DNA of 64,000 nt from Gelatoporia subvermispora B (Eukaryota > Basidiomycota > Agaricomycetes > Polyporales > Gelatoporiaceae), in contig KB445804.1 of the NCBI GenBank assembly GCA_000320605.2, positions 798,895 through 862,894 on the forward strand. Reading direction: 5' to 3'. Positions 33,692 to 48,500 of the stretch are shown here, in pieces. A program made the translations under genes and the position numbers. Position 1 is the stretch's first letter. The number at the start of each line of letters is the position of its first letter. Under the pieces are notes generated by a model. That model was not told the origin of the DNA and searched no databases. It saw only the letters and a list, made by a program, of their open reading frames with translations.

Positions 33692-36261
33692 CTACCAATC
33701 CTCCCCTTCCTCCTCGTCCTTCTCGTTGACAAACAAGCATGGGCCTTCAAAAAGTCCCTGAATGCGAGGAGACTTATGTCTCGGTGTTGTGCGGATGGTC
33801 CGGATGTCTGGATCTGCTGCCGGGGCGTCTTCAAGTCGACCACATTGTGGCTGTGCGGATACCGCCGGTGCGGATGTAGGTATCGGAGGCTTTGACGATT
33901 GCAAGGTCCGATCATCTTCGGCAGTGTCCATGGCCTCCGTTTTATTCTGCATATCGAATGTTTTGTCGAGCGGCGACTCATTGCTAAGTCTCACTGGGTC
34001 GTCCAATCCAGGTGGATGTGCAGGAACATCGGCAGGACAAGCTGGTACAACCTGAGATTCACGCATCGTTGTCACGTTTGCGAGATCGTCATCTTCTATT
34101 TGCCTCCGCATCATCCCAGCTGCAGAATTAGATACTGAGGTCTCTGGAGTGCAAGAATCACCAGAATATCGCTGTGCTGCGGACGAATCGGCACAGCGAC
34201 CTCTCGGTGAGTCTGTCGCAGTCGCAGCGTCTGATAGGATTGCAGACGTCGCCAGTATCGGAATCGTTTCGGCCCAGCAATATTTCGCGGAAGGTGGGCA
34301 TTGCATTGAGCGGTGCTCCGAAGTTGGTTCAGTGCATTGAGCAGTATGCCCAACACCCCTCCGGCCTGGCATTATGAGGGTCAGAACGTCGTGAGAATCC
34401 GTATCAGGTGTAGCAGCAGTCGGATAGCGTGCACTCGAGTCAGAATCACTCGTAGCACATTGCGTCAGGTCTAAGATCTCGTTTATAGCTTTCCAAGGGT
34501 CGGCGTCTTCAAAGATTTTACCGTCCAAGAGGTCATAGAGAGTTTGTTGCACGTGACTAGCTTCGTCGGGGCGTTGCACAGGGTCGTCTGGTTCGGTCAG
34601 TGAGGGAGACGTGCGCCTATCATACTCCGAACTCGCATCATCAGCACCAGAATACGGGAAGTTATGTGCTGTAGCTGCTCTAGCGAGTCCAAAGTCCAAA
34701 TCAACAGACTCTGACGTAGAGGGCACGGATTCAGCGACCGTGCGTGACACGTCTGCTGCTGAGATCAGCATATTCGAAGTGGAAACCCCGGCAGGAATAT
34801 CGGTCTTATCCACATCGGCTCCGTAGCAAGACGTGTCCAGGACATATGGTTGTGAGAGATTATCGTCATCCTCGAGTTCATCAACTTCAGGAGCTAGAGC
34901 GGAGAGACTGAGAGCAGGTATTCTAGGACCGGATAGCAGGTTTTTCCTGATAGGTGACATTCGTCCATGACTTCGAGTAGACAGCGAAGACGGCGAGCTG
35001 AATGCGACGTGGGCGCCCAAGAAGCCAGGCTTTGCAGCACCTTGTCGCCGTAGTATCGTTCGGACGGCCGTACCAGGTCGGGAGCGGGCGAGAGGCGAGC
35101 TAGACGCATCGTTCTTGTAGAAAGCATATCTAGTGGGCCTGTAGTCCTCTGGCATCTGGTGCTCCTCTGATGCGGGAAGAATGGACGCGGGCTCCGCAAA
35201 TCCAGAATCCTCATGGGATTGCCCGCAGAAGGCGGGACTGCTGTCAAAGGTCATAGGCTTGAAGTTGTCCTCTGTGTATGCGAAATCGGAGAATCGTGGA
35301 TAGCTTGGATCTATCACATATATACGCTCAGATCAGAATCGCTCAACCGTCATGATATAAGTGATTAATTCCATTCACCTATCATCGGGGTCGGTGTTCC
35401 GCACCTACGGCTGATCGTGTCTGGATGTACCCCGTAATCGTACTGACGCGAACACTGTGGTGTCCCCTCCTCCGCAACCAATGGCGTGTGGGACTCTCGT
35501 TCTCCGATAGTGCTCTCGACTCCCGAGTCGAGAGAGAATTTACGCTAAACAAAGCGTCAGGCATGTGAGGTCCAGGCGATCCGCAGCATGTGGAACGACA
35601 TACCCTCTTGGAGCGCAGGGAGACATGCCGGTCCGTTATGTTGTTTTCCTCCGGGAGCGATTCGCGGTGATATGAGGCCACTGCTGTGGACACTTTGGGC
35701 TCGGGCTTTCTTGGCAGTCCCAGAAGATCAGGTATCTTCGCAATGCGGGTCATCTCGATCCTGAGGCATAGCGCTTTCATATGTGGCTTCTCAGCAACAC
35801 GAACTAACCGCATATATGCTATCGAAACTCACGTTCTGTGGTGTCGAGAACGCTCAGAATCTTGCTCTTTCGAGAAGCCTTGCTAGCGCCCGAGTTGGGC
35901 GGAGATAACCTATCCAATCTTCCCATGTGGTGAGGTATGGCGGACACATGTTTGCCTTGCTGCTGGATCTGAGAGGGGGATGCGCGGGGCAGATGCCTAG
36001 CGTGCGCAAGTGATATTTCTGGAGGACTCTTTCCAATACTTGCTCTTCCCGCCAGAGGTGTCTGCGCGTGGACTTTACGGAGACCTTTTGACAAGATATC
36101 GAGTCTCTGCTTCCCAAAATGATTCTTTTGAATCTTCCCAACGGCGTCTTTAGCGCGTGCACGGACGGCATTTCTAACAAACGCTGAATTCAAGGTTTCC
36201 GGTCACGGTCGGTGCATTACGAGACTGACCTTTTGCCGCCCATATAGTTGGCTCCCGCCAT
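33692..36261 (-). CDS. Long disordered hypothetical protein
   Basis: Exon 1 36261-36230 (MAGANYMGGKR) joins exon 2 36173-35833 (NAVRARAKDAVGKIQKNHFG). Exon 3 (LCLRIEMTRIAKIPDLLGLP..) and exon 4 (FSLDSGVESTIGERESHTP..RRCGTPTPM) follow, and the last large exon runs from about 35314 to 33692, total about 780 aa. Only the first 60 residues look ordered and strongly basic; the rest is rich in Ser, Asp, Pro and Thr with acidic patches, ending EEGEDW. The conserved-looking basic start suggests a nucleic-acid- or chromatin-associated protein, but I recognise no family. A 10-bp perfect inverted repeat (35513-35534) lies within exon 4. Confidence 0.6.
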
Positions 36262-37260
36262 GGCGGGGAGCGTTCGGAGCCAGGCGAGTCTGAAATCTTG
36301 TACAGAATGGTGACTGCGATGTGTGTATTGTGTGAGCGGCGCTGGTTGCTGTCGAAATGTATGTCGTGGTCGAAACAGGTCGCACCCAATCCGGTCGAAT
36401 ATCTGCGGTGCGCCACGACGCGTGCTCAGCGTTGTTTATATTTAGTATACATGACAGGGATTCGCGCTCAAAGGACACAGTATCGGACACCATCAGCCTG
36501 CTTCTCAGCGGAAAAGAGAAGATGCATAGTGCATGGATCTCAACTCAGATAAACGCTCAGAGCGCTCATGTCAGGCCCGGAACTTGAGAGAAGACAGCAG
36601 AGCAAAAAGAGATAACTATTACTCCGGACAATGCGGATATTCCAAAGATTGAACATGCGACTTGCAGGTGAAGCTGATACACGGAATCCCCTAGTAAAAG
36701 GCGAGGGGATTGCGATTTGTACTAGCTCCGGTCGCTAATAGCAAGGGGCTACAAGGCACTCGCGTAAACAAACTTCGGGATTTCGTGCAGCTCGCGGGTT
36801 CTTGCGCGTTCGGCAGAGGGGGCGAGAAGCAAACAAGGACAAATAGGAGACGCCTGACGAGAGTGGGCGCTAGATCCGAACCCAGCTGTTTTACCCAACC
36901 ACTCTCTTACGCCTTTGCCACTTCCACCACTACCACCACCACCACCTTCTCCCCCTTTACTCCGTCACATTCTCCGTTAATTGTCTCCTCAGGCCTGCGC
37001 GCCGTATCCGTCTGTATTCGATTTTGCAGGAGAGTCGGTTGAAGGCCCGGACTCTGTCATTTGTATCAATACTTGTGAGATTTGCTTCACTCTGGCGTGG
37101 GGATCATTCGCTCTGTGGACCTGTATCTGACTGGCTGCATCCTGTCGCATCTGTCCCGTCTTGTCTGTTGGTACTCGCTCGCTTGTCGTCGTACCTAGAA
37201 CTCAGAACATCGTGAACCCCGCTTTACATTTCACTGTCCGCTGCTCTGAGTTTCGCAACC
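36262..37260. promoter_or_regulatory. Divergent promoter region with CCA tract
   Basis: A 999-bp gap between divergent genes. A CCA-repeat and CT-rich tract (36920-36975) lies about 300 bp upstream of the CPSF6-like start and may mark its 5' untranslated region. No convincing coding exon was found. Confidence 0.45.
36924..36946. repeat. CCA trinucleotide microsatellite
   Basis: An imperfect CCA repeat with one TACC-type interruption, non-coding, within the 5' region of the CPSF6-like gene. Confidence 0.7.
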
Positions 37261-38775
<1,515 letters not shown>

Positions 38776-39195
38776 AGTCTCGACGTCTCGCAATTCATTC
38801 ATCGAACGCTATCGCCCTCGCATATTCGCTTCGTCGCACCATTAATTCTCCTTGTCTACAGTTCTGTGACTTGCTATCCGCGACCCCGCCCATTCTTTGT
38901 AGTACTATAATGCATAAACGTGACAGAATCCGCAAAGGATCCTACTGCAACATGTGTTATTACAATTCGTGTGATGATGAGAAATAGTGTATGACACGAG
39001 AGTTCTACCGAGTGTAAGTTGTGATGCACGAGACAGTCAACGGAACGAAGTATGTGTGTGGTATATACAAGTGAGCATAAGAGAGTGAAGACTATTTCAC
39101 TCCAAGATCAAGTTGTCCGTGAGTCATAATGGATACAATGCACTGTATAGCGCAGGGAGTAGACAGACCAATGTCGTCGCACATACCACAAAGGC
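38776..39195. other. Intergenic between convergent genes
   Basis: A 420-bp AT-richer gap between the 3' ends of the CPSF6-like gene and SPT2. It presumably holds both polyadenylation regions. No gene seen. Confidence 0.45.
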
Positions 39196-40664
39196 TCAAC
39201 CTCTTTTCTCGCGCATATCTCGCTCCTTCTTCTTCCTGCGCTTCTCCTCTTCGTGTCGTCGCTCTTCAGCCAATGCAAGCTCATCTTCTCGCCTAGCGTG
39301 ACGTGCACTGTGAAGTGATCCGGGAGTTGAGCATCCATTGTACCCATATAGCACAGATGCGGCGGAGTGCGATTGAACAATCGAACTGACCTGTAATCCT
39401 CCTCGCGTTCGAGGTCGCTCGCGCCTGCCTCCATATCTTCGTCGTCGCTGAAAATTTCCTTGTTCACATACTGGCTCCGGTCCTTGCCGAACATCTTCCA
39501 AATCTCGTGGCTCAGGCTGTTCTGCTGCGAGGTGACAGCACGTCTCTTGTTAGAAGGTGCGGGGGACAGGCTGCGCGAAGGAGAGCGAGGGCGCTTCTTG
39601 GTAAGAGGCCTGCCGGGAGGCGTAGCAGTGCCGACTTTGGAGGTCGAAGTGACGGTAAGTCTGGAGCCAGGTATAGCAGGCTTTCTATCCGGCGCAGAGT
39701 GCTTCGGCGGTGGCATCCTAGGTGTAGAGGCGCCGGAAGCTTTCGCTGGCAGAGCTTTGCTGGCGGAGGTAGACGCCGCAGATGACTTGGAGAAAGAGGG
39801 GAGCTTGGGCGGTGCAGGAGAGGCGGTTGCAGGAGATGCCGAGCCACTGGGTGCTCTCGCAGGGGCCTGAGATGCAGTAGGCGCAGCGGGGGTGTTGGCA
39901 CGGGATGTAGTAGAGGGGGTTGTCGCCGCCGCCTTCTTCTTGTCCGAGAACCAGTCATTAAAGTGGCGAGCATCGTCGCCTTGCAGGACCTTCTCCGCCC
40001 TCGCCTTCTCGCGGTCCTGCAGGATCTCGTCAATTGTGCGCGTGTCGCGCTTGTTGACGTTGAGCTTGATCAGCATGGCGGGCTCCGCCGCGATGCGCGC
40101 CTTCACGGACTGAGAGCTGCTGGGGTCGGACGAGAGACCCGTGGACGTCGTAGTGATGTCCACCGCCCCGCCCGGAAGCACCTTGCCGTGCCTGCGGTAC
40201 CCCGACGCCTGCGATGCGCGGCGATGAGAGTTCGCCCCGTAGCGTAGCTCGGCTTCCATGCGACGTTTGCGCTTCTCCTCACGGGTGAGGGCAGCTCCGC
40301 CTTCCTCATCGTCAGACGACTTTCGTCTCGGGGCTGCGCTAGAGGTGGGGTAGCCGCCGCCGGTGCGCTTGGGGCCGTAACGCAGGTTGTTGCGCTGTTC
40401 CTCCTCCTTGCGCTGTAGTTCCCGCTCTCGCGCCTGCTTCTCCTTCTCATATCGTGCTTGCCGCTCCTGCTCTCTCTTCTGTTCCTCCAGCTTCTTCGCC
40501 CGTAATTTCGCCTCTAACTCCCGTTCCCTCTTCTCCCTCGCCTCCTGCTGCTTCCGTCGTTCCGCCTCCTTGCGCTGGCGTTCGGCGAGTGCGTTCTGAA
40601 CCACAGCCTCAGACTGCCGAGTTTGGGTGGCGCTCAGCGCCATGAGAGCAGCAAAGTTAGACAT
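39196..40664 (-). CDS. SPT2: SPT2 chromatin protein
   Basis: Two exons, 40664-39391 and 39307-39196, give 461 aa. The N-terminal 110 residues are a highly charged coiled-coil (AERQRKEAERRKQQEAREKR). The middle is Ser/Pro/Ala-rich. The C-terminal SPT2 domain contains SLSHEIWKMFGKDRSQYVNK followed by an acidic segment (EIFSDDEDMEAGASDLE) and a basic tail after the intron (RHEEEKRRKKKERDMR), the arrangement that binds histone H3/H4 in SPT2 proteins. The joint DY/SARHARRED restores the expected C-terminal helix; reading through instead gives unrelated sequence. Role: histone chaperone in transcription. Confidence 0.9.
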
Positions 40665-40959
40665 GACCGAAACGTTGTCGTCAGTGAGAGCAGTACAGAT
40701 CGATGGAAGAGAGGGAGAAAGAGGGAAAAGAGGCTATGAAAGAGCGTGGCAAGGGACAAGCTACGAACCCGCGGTCCTGGCGTGCCACAGCGCTTCCCGA
40801 TATGGCAATCAGCGGCACCCAACCAACCGCTGCTCCCGATGGCGGCAACTAAGAACAATCGAGTCATACCCTAAGAGGCTGATGCACCGAGTCCATTCAC
40901 AAGACAATGCTGATGCTCCGGAAATACAAAGCGAAGGAACATATCATAAGATCGTGATA

Positions 40960-42788
40960 TCATGATTCTACTGCCGCATCATCCATCCACGCCTTCGCCG
41001 GCAGCAACGTGCCCACCCAAAGTGCGACGCACGTCAGCCCGCCCATCGCCCAATACACAAGGTTTCCATCCAAATAGTGATGTTGCTGGTCTATAGAGAG
41101 AGAGAAGAGCGAGTTCGCGATGGCCGGCCCGACGGTGCGCATGATTGACACTCCCATTTGGGCGAGTCCGTTCACCGATCCGAGCGATGCCTTGTTGGGC
41201 GAGGAGGCCGTGATATACATGAAGACGCTCCCTGGTAGGTGGGTAATGGTCAGCAAGAGATAGAAAACAAAGACCAGGAGCGACTTACCATATGAGAAGT
41301 TAATGGCCATGGAAATTGTGACTTGTAAGGCGACCGCAATCCAGACAATGTTATCGAGACCGTAAAGCCTTGCGAGAGCATTTACGACTGGGAACATTGC
41401 AAACACTGGCAATGCAGACGAAATACCAATGAGATAGATTTTCTTAGCACCCAAGAGCCCTATGAGTTTTGAAAAGAAGAATATTTGCAGGAGTCCATTG
41501 AGGATCCCATATGAAGAGAGAATCATGCCGATTGTTTGCGGCGGCAGACCGAGTCCTCCGAGGTGTATGGGAGTGGAATAAAACACAGGCAGCACGGAGC
41601 GTAATGCAATGTCGACTATGGCAAGAGAAGCGTAGTTTCCGGCGGCTATTAGCACACGGGGGATGAGAAGAGCTTTGAGGGGAAGAGGTTTCGCGTCAGG
41701 TTTCGTGGGTGTAGTCATCGGGGTTGTCTTGGGACCCTCAGACCCCGCCACAGCTTGCAGGGTGACATTTCCTTTGTTCCGACGCATACCAATAATGCGG
41801 CGAATGGACTTTGGTGAAGATACGGTCTGGTTTTCATCTGTTAGCGCATGCGCGTATATAACTAACGAGAAGCATCTCACCTCCTTGAGGAATATCCAGG
41901 TAACAAAGAACGCAATGGCAGAGAAAGTAGCGGGGATAGCGCAAGGTAGGAAATAAGGATACTTCTCCAAAAACTCTGAGTTTCCGAATAGACTAGGGAA
42001 GCGTTCAGCGGGATGGGATAGTGAGCCACCAATCATGGGTCTGTGGGGTCGGGAGTATTAGCAACTTGCTTCATACATGGGCATCCTGCCTTACCCAAGT
42101 GTCGAGCCAGTAGACCATGCAATCGGTAGGTACGAGTAAGCCTGAGCAATGTTTGTCGAGTCGGTAATTTCGGCCATCATGCTCTTTAGCACACCAATGT
42201 TACCATTGAGGGCGCCGTTGAGACTGCGACTGTATACAACGGCGACCAAGTTTGAGTTTTGGATTTCTGTGGAAGTGAATTCACATACCTCAACACTAGA
42301 CCCCAGAACGTCCTTGACATCCCAAAGCAATACATCGAAATCGACAGTCCACACAACCCAGTCATGATTACGGGCTTGCGGCCGACGTGGTCTGATATAC
42401 GACTCCAATGAAGAACTGTCATCGCTTGCGTAGCAAAGAAAATAGATTGCTACAAGGATCCGGTCAGCGTCGTGCGACCTGAATATGAACCACGACGACG
42501 TACCATGAGGCCGACATAGTACCCAACCTTGGTCTCATCTCCGTGAGTGATACCAATGTTGCGGATGAGCTGACACGGCAGGTTAATGACTCGCGTGACG
42601 ACATGAACATAACGACGACATACATCTGGCGCAAAGGGGGAAATGACTTGACTAGTGAGAGGCTCGGCCAGCTGGAGGACGAGCAGGATGCAGAGCTGCG
42701 CCCACGGGAGGGGGGTGTGGGCGGGCTTCCGCTGGTGCCCCTCGGGCTGAAGCAGCGGGGTCTCCTCGTCGGCCTGTTGGGCGGTCAT
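40960..42788 (-). CDS. MFS transporter, DHA1/ZIF-like
   Basis: The start MTAQQADEETPLLQPEG at 42788 follows the acidic/Leu-rich N-terminus usual for this group; several introns of 50-70 nt give about 510 aa. Transmembrane segments are visible throughout (LCILLVLQLAEPLTSQVISP, IMTGLCGLSISMYCFGMSRT, GLLGAKKIYLIGISSALPVF). The loop 2-3 signature HWSRISDHVGRKPVIM is the classic MFS motif, and SRSLNGALNGNIGVLKS matches helix 4 of the DHA1-type drug:H+ antiporters and ZIF-like transporters. A long cytosolic loop lies between the two halves (residues about 240-290). Substrate cannot be told from sequence. Confidence 0.87.
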
Positions 42789-44142
42789 GACAGAAGGTGC
42801 ATCTGGGGAAAAGAGGGAGGCGGCCGAGGGCAACCGGTATTTGAGGGACGTCCAGGCGAACCGAACCCGATCACTGCATGTGAGGCGTCGTCGAAGCAAG
42901 GCCCGACCTGTGTGGAAAACAGTCGAAGCCGACCTGCCGTATGACTCTCAATGTCGGCGCCATTACTCGTCCCCTACATTCCTTTACCTAACGTGTTACA
43001 CCTTCCAATGCTCCTTCCAATTAGCACTCCATTTGATTCTGTTGCACAGCTCGGGCTCAACGGGGCTTCACCCGACTCGGTCGCCGACGAGCACAGCGTC
43101 AACGGCGACCAATGACCCCCCCGCGCACCTCATGCAGCAACCGTATTAGCGCACCTGTCGGGCACGGGACAACAGATTATCGCGCCCAAAGATGTTTATG
43201 GGCACTCTACATAGATATCTTCCGGCCTGAAGCAGAGGAAGCAAATCAAGCCAACTGTCTCGGAGTGCCGCAGTGGGTGCTTCGAACATGTCAGCAAGCT
43301 CGAGAGGCGTGCGCTTGCTCGACCAGCGTCTCTTCTCTCCTCTCGATACTTCCATGCTCGTCACCTGCTCGTGGCCTCCTACCGTGGATCTGCGCATGAC
43401 GCTAACAGTCTCCGGCGACTCGACCAACCTCTGGTGCTTGTAGATCCTACTTGTTCATGTGTGTGGCATCTGGGGCCCGTTGCTCGCCCATTCTCGTCGA
43501 CGGAATTTCCTCGGCTCGACGCTTGGTGTGTTAAATCACGCCATTCCAGACGAACAGTTCCATCAGTTGGTGGGACTTGCTAGCAGCGCTAACAGGGCAT
43601 CCAAGGCTCCCAGATGTAGCCCAGCCTAGCGCCCACGATCTTGTTGGGCCACGGGATCTTTTCTCTATTTCTACTCTGTCTGGGTACCAGGTACACGACG
43701 TGATTACTTGGCGTCTCACTTACGACCGCAGTTTTGGCCGCGCTTAACCCAATGTCCGAGCCTGCGCAATTTGTCCAAGGATGACAAAGGGCCTCCTCGT
43801 TTCTAGAACACTGTAGGTGTTTCCGCTGAAGCCGTCCAAAGCAGATGGGGAGCTCCCAGCAGCCACAATCTCAAGCTTTGACTATGTCATGGCAGCGCGG
43901 AGTTGACCAAATTTGCTCCGGCCTCTGCTGCTGTACGTTCTTACGGAAGACGTGTCGTGGGTTCCGGGAATGCCACTGACGCGACTGGTTGATATCTTCG
44001 CTTATGGGGCCCACGGCGCTTAACACTGATGCGACGCAGCGAGCCACAACACCTGCAGCCACACAGGCTGCGGCTATATAAGAGGCGTATGCCTTCCATC
44101 TCTTCCTTGTCCTTCCTTTCCCTCGATCGTCGTCTTTTCAAC
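42789..44142. other. Intergenic, divergent 5' regions
   Basis: This 1.35-kb gap separates the MFS transporter and the hypothetical gene at 44143. It has several short frames on both strands but none with domain content or splice-consistent joining. It ends with the TATA box at 44075. Confidence 0.4.
44075..44082 (+). promoter_or_regulatory. TATA box
   Basis: The sequence CTATATAAGAGG has a perfect TATATAAG core about 61 bp upstream of the ATG at 44143, a plausible distance for a short fungal leader. It is the clearest TATA element I noticed in the window. Confidence 0.6.
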
Positions 44143-45341
44143 ATGTCTCTATGCTCTGTCATGTCTCCCCAGCCTCACACATTTGCGTTGCCTATGCGAG
44201 AACCGTCCTCGCGTTCACGGCCTATTGTGCCCATCCATGTAGAGTATAAGTCTTCGCCAGCATCTCGTCATGAGCAGCATCCTGGTGAGTATATCTCATA
44301 CTCTCATGCGGAATATGCTTATCAACTTGGTCATAGCTGCTCAAATACATATGCCACGCCGCCCGATGCAGCAACGTAATTCAGTGGCTGAGAACAGACG
44401 ACCGAACAGCCCCTCTTCAATGCTTGATTCACGTTCGCTCACAGAAGCTGGACTTGAGAACAAGATACGAGAAGTATTCGAAAGCAAGACGCCAGAACAT
44501 CTACAACCACAGCCCTCAAAAAGTGGCTCCCTTGCGTGTGTTACGAATCATGATCCCATAGCTCAGCCACGTGGGACTCTACCTGAAGACCAGAAGGCCT
44601 CCATCGGACACAGACCACAGTCCATTTGGGCAAGAGACAGGTCTAACTCATCTGGTCAACAGACGGCCAAGTGGACTGAATATGAAGACGATTTGGTCAG
44701 GTCTTATCACGACTTGCCGGAGATCCCGACGAGCACCTCGTACCTAACTCTCTATGAGACGCCGACTGTGAAATTTCGTAGGCAGCCCGCTTTCTCAACC
44801 TCGAACGATAAAGGCGGAACTCGAGGCACTAAGCCGTCTGTTGTTCAATGGAAAGTGCCCCATGCTCCGGGTGGACTCGTCTCGACAGCTGAAGAACAAA
44901 GGCGAATGGCAGCAGCCATAAAACTCGACTTTTCTCTTCTGATGGATCGCTGCGCACAGATCCAGTCGGAATACTGCAGGAAGAGGTACAAGAGTGCACG
45001 AGAACTTCCGAATGGCTATATAGTATCGCTTCTGAATCCTTGTTGGGATGACCTGGAGCATCAATGGGGCATCCGTTATATACCTAAGCGGGACGTCAAA
45101 CGAGGAAAGTCGTACACTAAGCGCTTATCTGAAGTCGAAAATGTCAAGACTCCGTACGTCGTATTTGGATGTCTCATTTGATGTTTGCTAACAGGGTTAT
45201 AGGCGCAAGTACCAATATGAGATGCCGCTGCGTGTCGCGGTGCTAGAGCGAGCATTGTTCGACGCGTGCCAATCGTTCAGCGAAGCTGAGGACATTCCCG
45301 CCTCTTCAAGCGAAAGTCAAGACCACGGCGATTCATTTTAA
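44143..45341 (+). CDS. Hypothetical protein, 365 aa
   Basis: Exons 44143-44284, 44337-45153 and 45203-45341 close one frame. The first two thirds are Ser/Pro/Arg-rich. The last 130 residues look folded (MAAAIKLDFSLLMDRCAQIQ, NGYIVSLLNPCWDDLEHQWG, MPLRVAVLERALFDACQ). There is no signal peptide, transmembrane segment or recognised domain. A TATA box stands 61 bp upstream, suggesting regulated expression. Confidence 0.65.
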
Positions 45342-45524
45342 ATACCATCGTGATCCGTGCTGATACCCCCGTCAATCATTGTGCGTAGACCTCTCATGTT
45401 CATCCCATCGAGATATCCCATGCAAAGCGATATGTATCATGTATCACATCATCTTCGCAATGTTCTCCATTTGTATATCGTACATCCCGTCGCAATTCCA
45501 TATGCAATCACCATCCATGTCAGA

Positions 45525-48500
45525 TCAGAAGAGATTGTACACCCTTGTTAGAGGAAGGCGTTCTGCGGGCTGAATGTCGGCGAGCTCCCCGTCAGCATAC
45601 ACCTCGTAGCTCTCCGGGTCAACTCTCATCTTCGGAGTGGCGTCGTTCCATTTCATATCCTTCTTCGTGATGTTGCGGCAATTCTTGACTGCCTCGAAGC
45701 GCTTCGAGAGGCCATACGTCGCAATGACGCCCGACGAGATCGAGATCTCCGACACAAAGGACACGGAATTGAGCGCCGCAGACGCGGGGTAGGATCCCCA
45801 CATCGGCCGCCCGAAGAATGGCTGCACGGTCGGGATAGACGCATTGGCGTCGCCCATCTGGATGAGTCACGTTAGTGCACTCTATTGTCCCTTACAAGGT
45901 GGAGATAGGCAAACCTGCGCCCACGCGATGACTCCCGACTTCAGGACCATCTCCGGTTTCGTCCCGAAATTCTCAGGCTTCCACAATACGAGGTCAGCGA
46001 GTGTCCCGACGGCTACTTGTCCGACCAGATGACTGATGCCGTGGGTGATTGCACTGCATGGTATGATGTCAGGAGCATGTGTTTCGAGAGAAACGAAATG
46101 ACTCACGGGTTAATGGTGTATTTCGAGATGTAGCGCTTGACTCGACCATTGTCATGACCCTCAGAATCTCCCAGAGAAGTCAGGGGGCCCTTGAACTCCC
46201 GGAGCTTGCTTGCCGTCCGCCATGTGCGGCTGATGACCTCGCCGACGCGACCCATGGCTTGCGAGTCTGAGCTAATCATGGAGATTGCTCCGATATCATG
46301 GAGGACATCCTCCGCAGCCACTGTCTCAGCACGGATTCGTGACTCGGCGAACGCAAGATCTTCTGGAATGGACTTGTCCAGGTGATGGCATACCATAAGC
46401 ATCTAACAATAGCGTCAGGACGGCGTCAGCGGGGTAAAGCTATAATTCGCTCACGTCAAGGTGCTCATCCAGAGTATTGTTGGTGAAAGGACGCGTGGGA
46501 TTCGTAGATGACGGAAGCACATTGTTCTGTTCGCAGACCACAATTATATCAGGCGCGTGACCACCGCCTATGTTAATGTTTCTTGAGTACTGAACAAATA
46601 GTTCGAATACTAAACTCACCAGCTCCCTCTGTATGGTATGTGTGGATTGTGCGACCACCGAAGGCAGCAATCGTACCTACCAAGACAATTAGCTTTGTGA
46701 ATGTAGATTGCAAACGCCGAAGATACTTGCTCTCGACGAAACCACTCTCGTTAAGAGTATCTGTGTGTATGTTCACCTGCAAAAAGCTAAGCTCGATTCT
46801 TCCAGGTCGACGAAATCCGTACCTGCACATCGTACTTATCGCCGACATCCAGGCAGTTCCTGATAGCTGCAGGCGTCGAACCCCAATCCTCATGTAATTT
46901 CAGGCCAGCGGCACCGGCCCGCACGACCTCTTCTAACACAGTCGGCCCGGAATCGTTACCCTTGCCAGTGAAAGCAAAGTTCATCGGGATGCCATCTGTT
47001 GCCGCAAGCATGTGTCGCATGTAGAATGCGCCAGGAGTACAAGTCGTCGCATTGGTACCCGAGCTGGGACCTGTACCGCCGCCAATCATTGTCGTCGTGC
47101 CTGAAGCGAGGGCCTCCGTCACTTGCTGTGGGCAGATGTAGTGCACATGCGCGTCAATGGCGCCCGCGGTGATGATCAGCTTCTCTCCCGCAATGACCTC
47201 AGTAGAGCAGCCGATGATCAGTTCCTGATGCACATTCGCCATGACATCTGGGTTGCCTGCTTTCCCGATCCCGACTATGATCCCATTACGAACTCCGATA
47301 TCAGCCTGCGAACATCGAACTGAGATAGGAACGACTTCAATGATTGTGCAGAAGTCAGACCTTGTATATGCCTGTCCAATCAACGATAAGAGCGTTGGTA
47401 ATGACGAGATCGAGGGTGGTCACAGAGGTACGCCCGGTAGCTTGACCCATCCCCTCCCGGATTGTCTTCCCTTTTGGACGGGGTTCGTGAGCTTGCGCCG
47501 CAATCGCGATCATCAGACTCACCTCCTCCAAACTTGACCTCATCACCATATACTGTCTACGGCCACATTGTCAATACACAGCACACAAAACGAGTTTCAA
47601 GTTGCATCAAGTGCCACCTACCTCATCTCGCTCAACCTCGATCCACAGCGCAGTGTCTCCTAGTCTGACTCTGTCACCTACTGTTGGTCCAAACATAGAT
47701 ACATATGCTTCTCGAGAGATCTCGGTATCCATAGAGATTGCAAGGGCGTCAGGTTCGGGGGTATGGCCGAAGCCTTTCGGTAGCCTTCGCACGATATCAT
47801 TGCTCCTGCGTAGATCTACAGGGCCACTTGCGAGGCGATTGCCCCCCGTGATCACCCTTGCTCCGGCGATTGCACAGAGCGTCACAGTTTTGACGTCTCC
47901 AGGTTCAAATCTTACAGCTGTCCCGGCGGGTATATCCAGGCGCTTTCCATATGCCTTCTCTCTGTCGAAGGCAAGTGCCGGATTGGTTTCGATGAAATGA
48001 TAGTGCGACCCAACCTGCATGTGTTGTTGTTATAGACATCGTGCTCACTATTCTGGGGAGTACGTACCTGGATAGGGCGATCACCATTATTGGTGACACG
48101 AAGCTTGACGCGTTCACGTCCTTGGTTAATCCGGATACTCTCCTTCTTGACGATGATTGCTCCCGGAGCGGCAGAACGCGCGTAAGCTGCGAGATCGACC
48201 TCCGGAAACGCGTCGTCGGAGGGAAGAGGTAGGAAAGATCCATACAGCGCAGCGGATAGATCTCCTAAATCTGTGCAGATGGGGTCATGCACTGTGACCA
48301 GGAAGACCCTAGGACGTTCTGAGAATCAGCTCAGAAGTATCACGAGACAAGGTATGCTGTAGCTTGCCCGTCAGTGAATGTGCCTTCCACTTGTATCTCG
48401 TGAAGAAGGCTCGGTACGTCAGGAAGGACATGTCTCCGTCCTAGGAGCGTCTTCCCATGCTGCATCAGCTCTGAGACAGAGTGCTTCCCATCTCTGATGC

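Noticed and set aside
39108..39390. Read-through end of SPT2
   Set aside because: Without the 39308-39390 intron the last 100 residues are unlike SPT2; splicing restores the charged C-terminal helix.
43000..43720. Overlapping open frames on both strands
   Set aside because: High Ser/Cys/Arg composition in all frames, no domain, and no coherent splice pattern.
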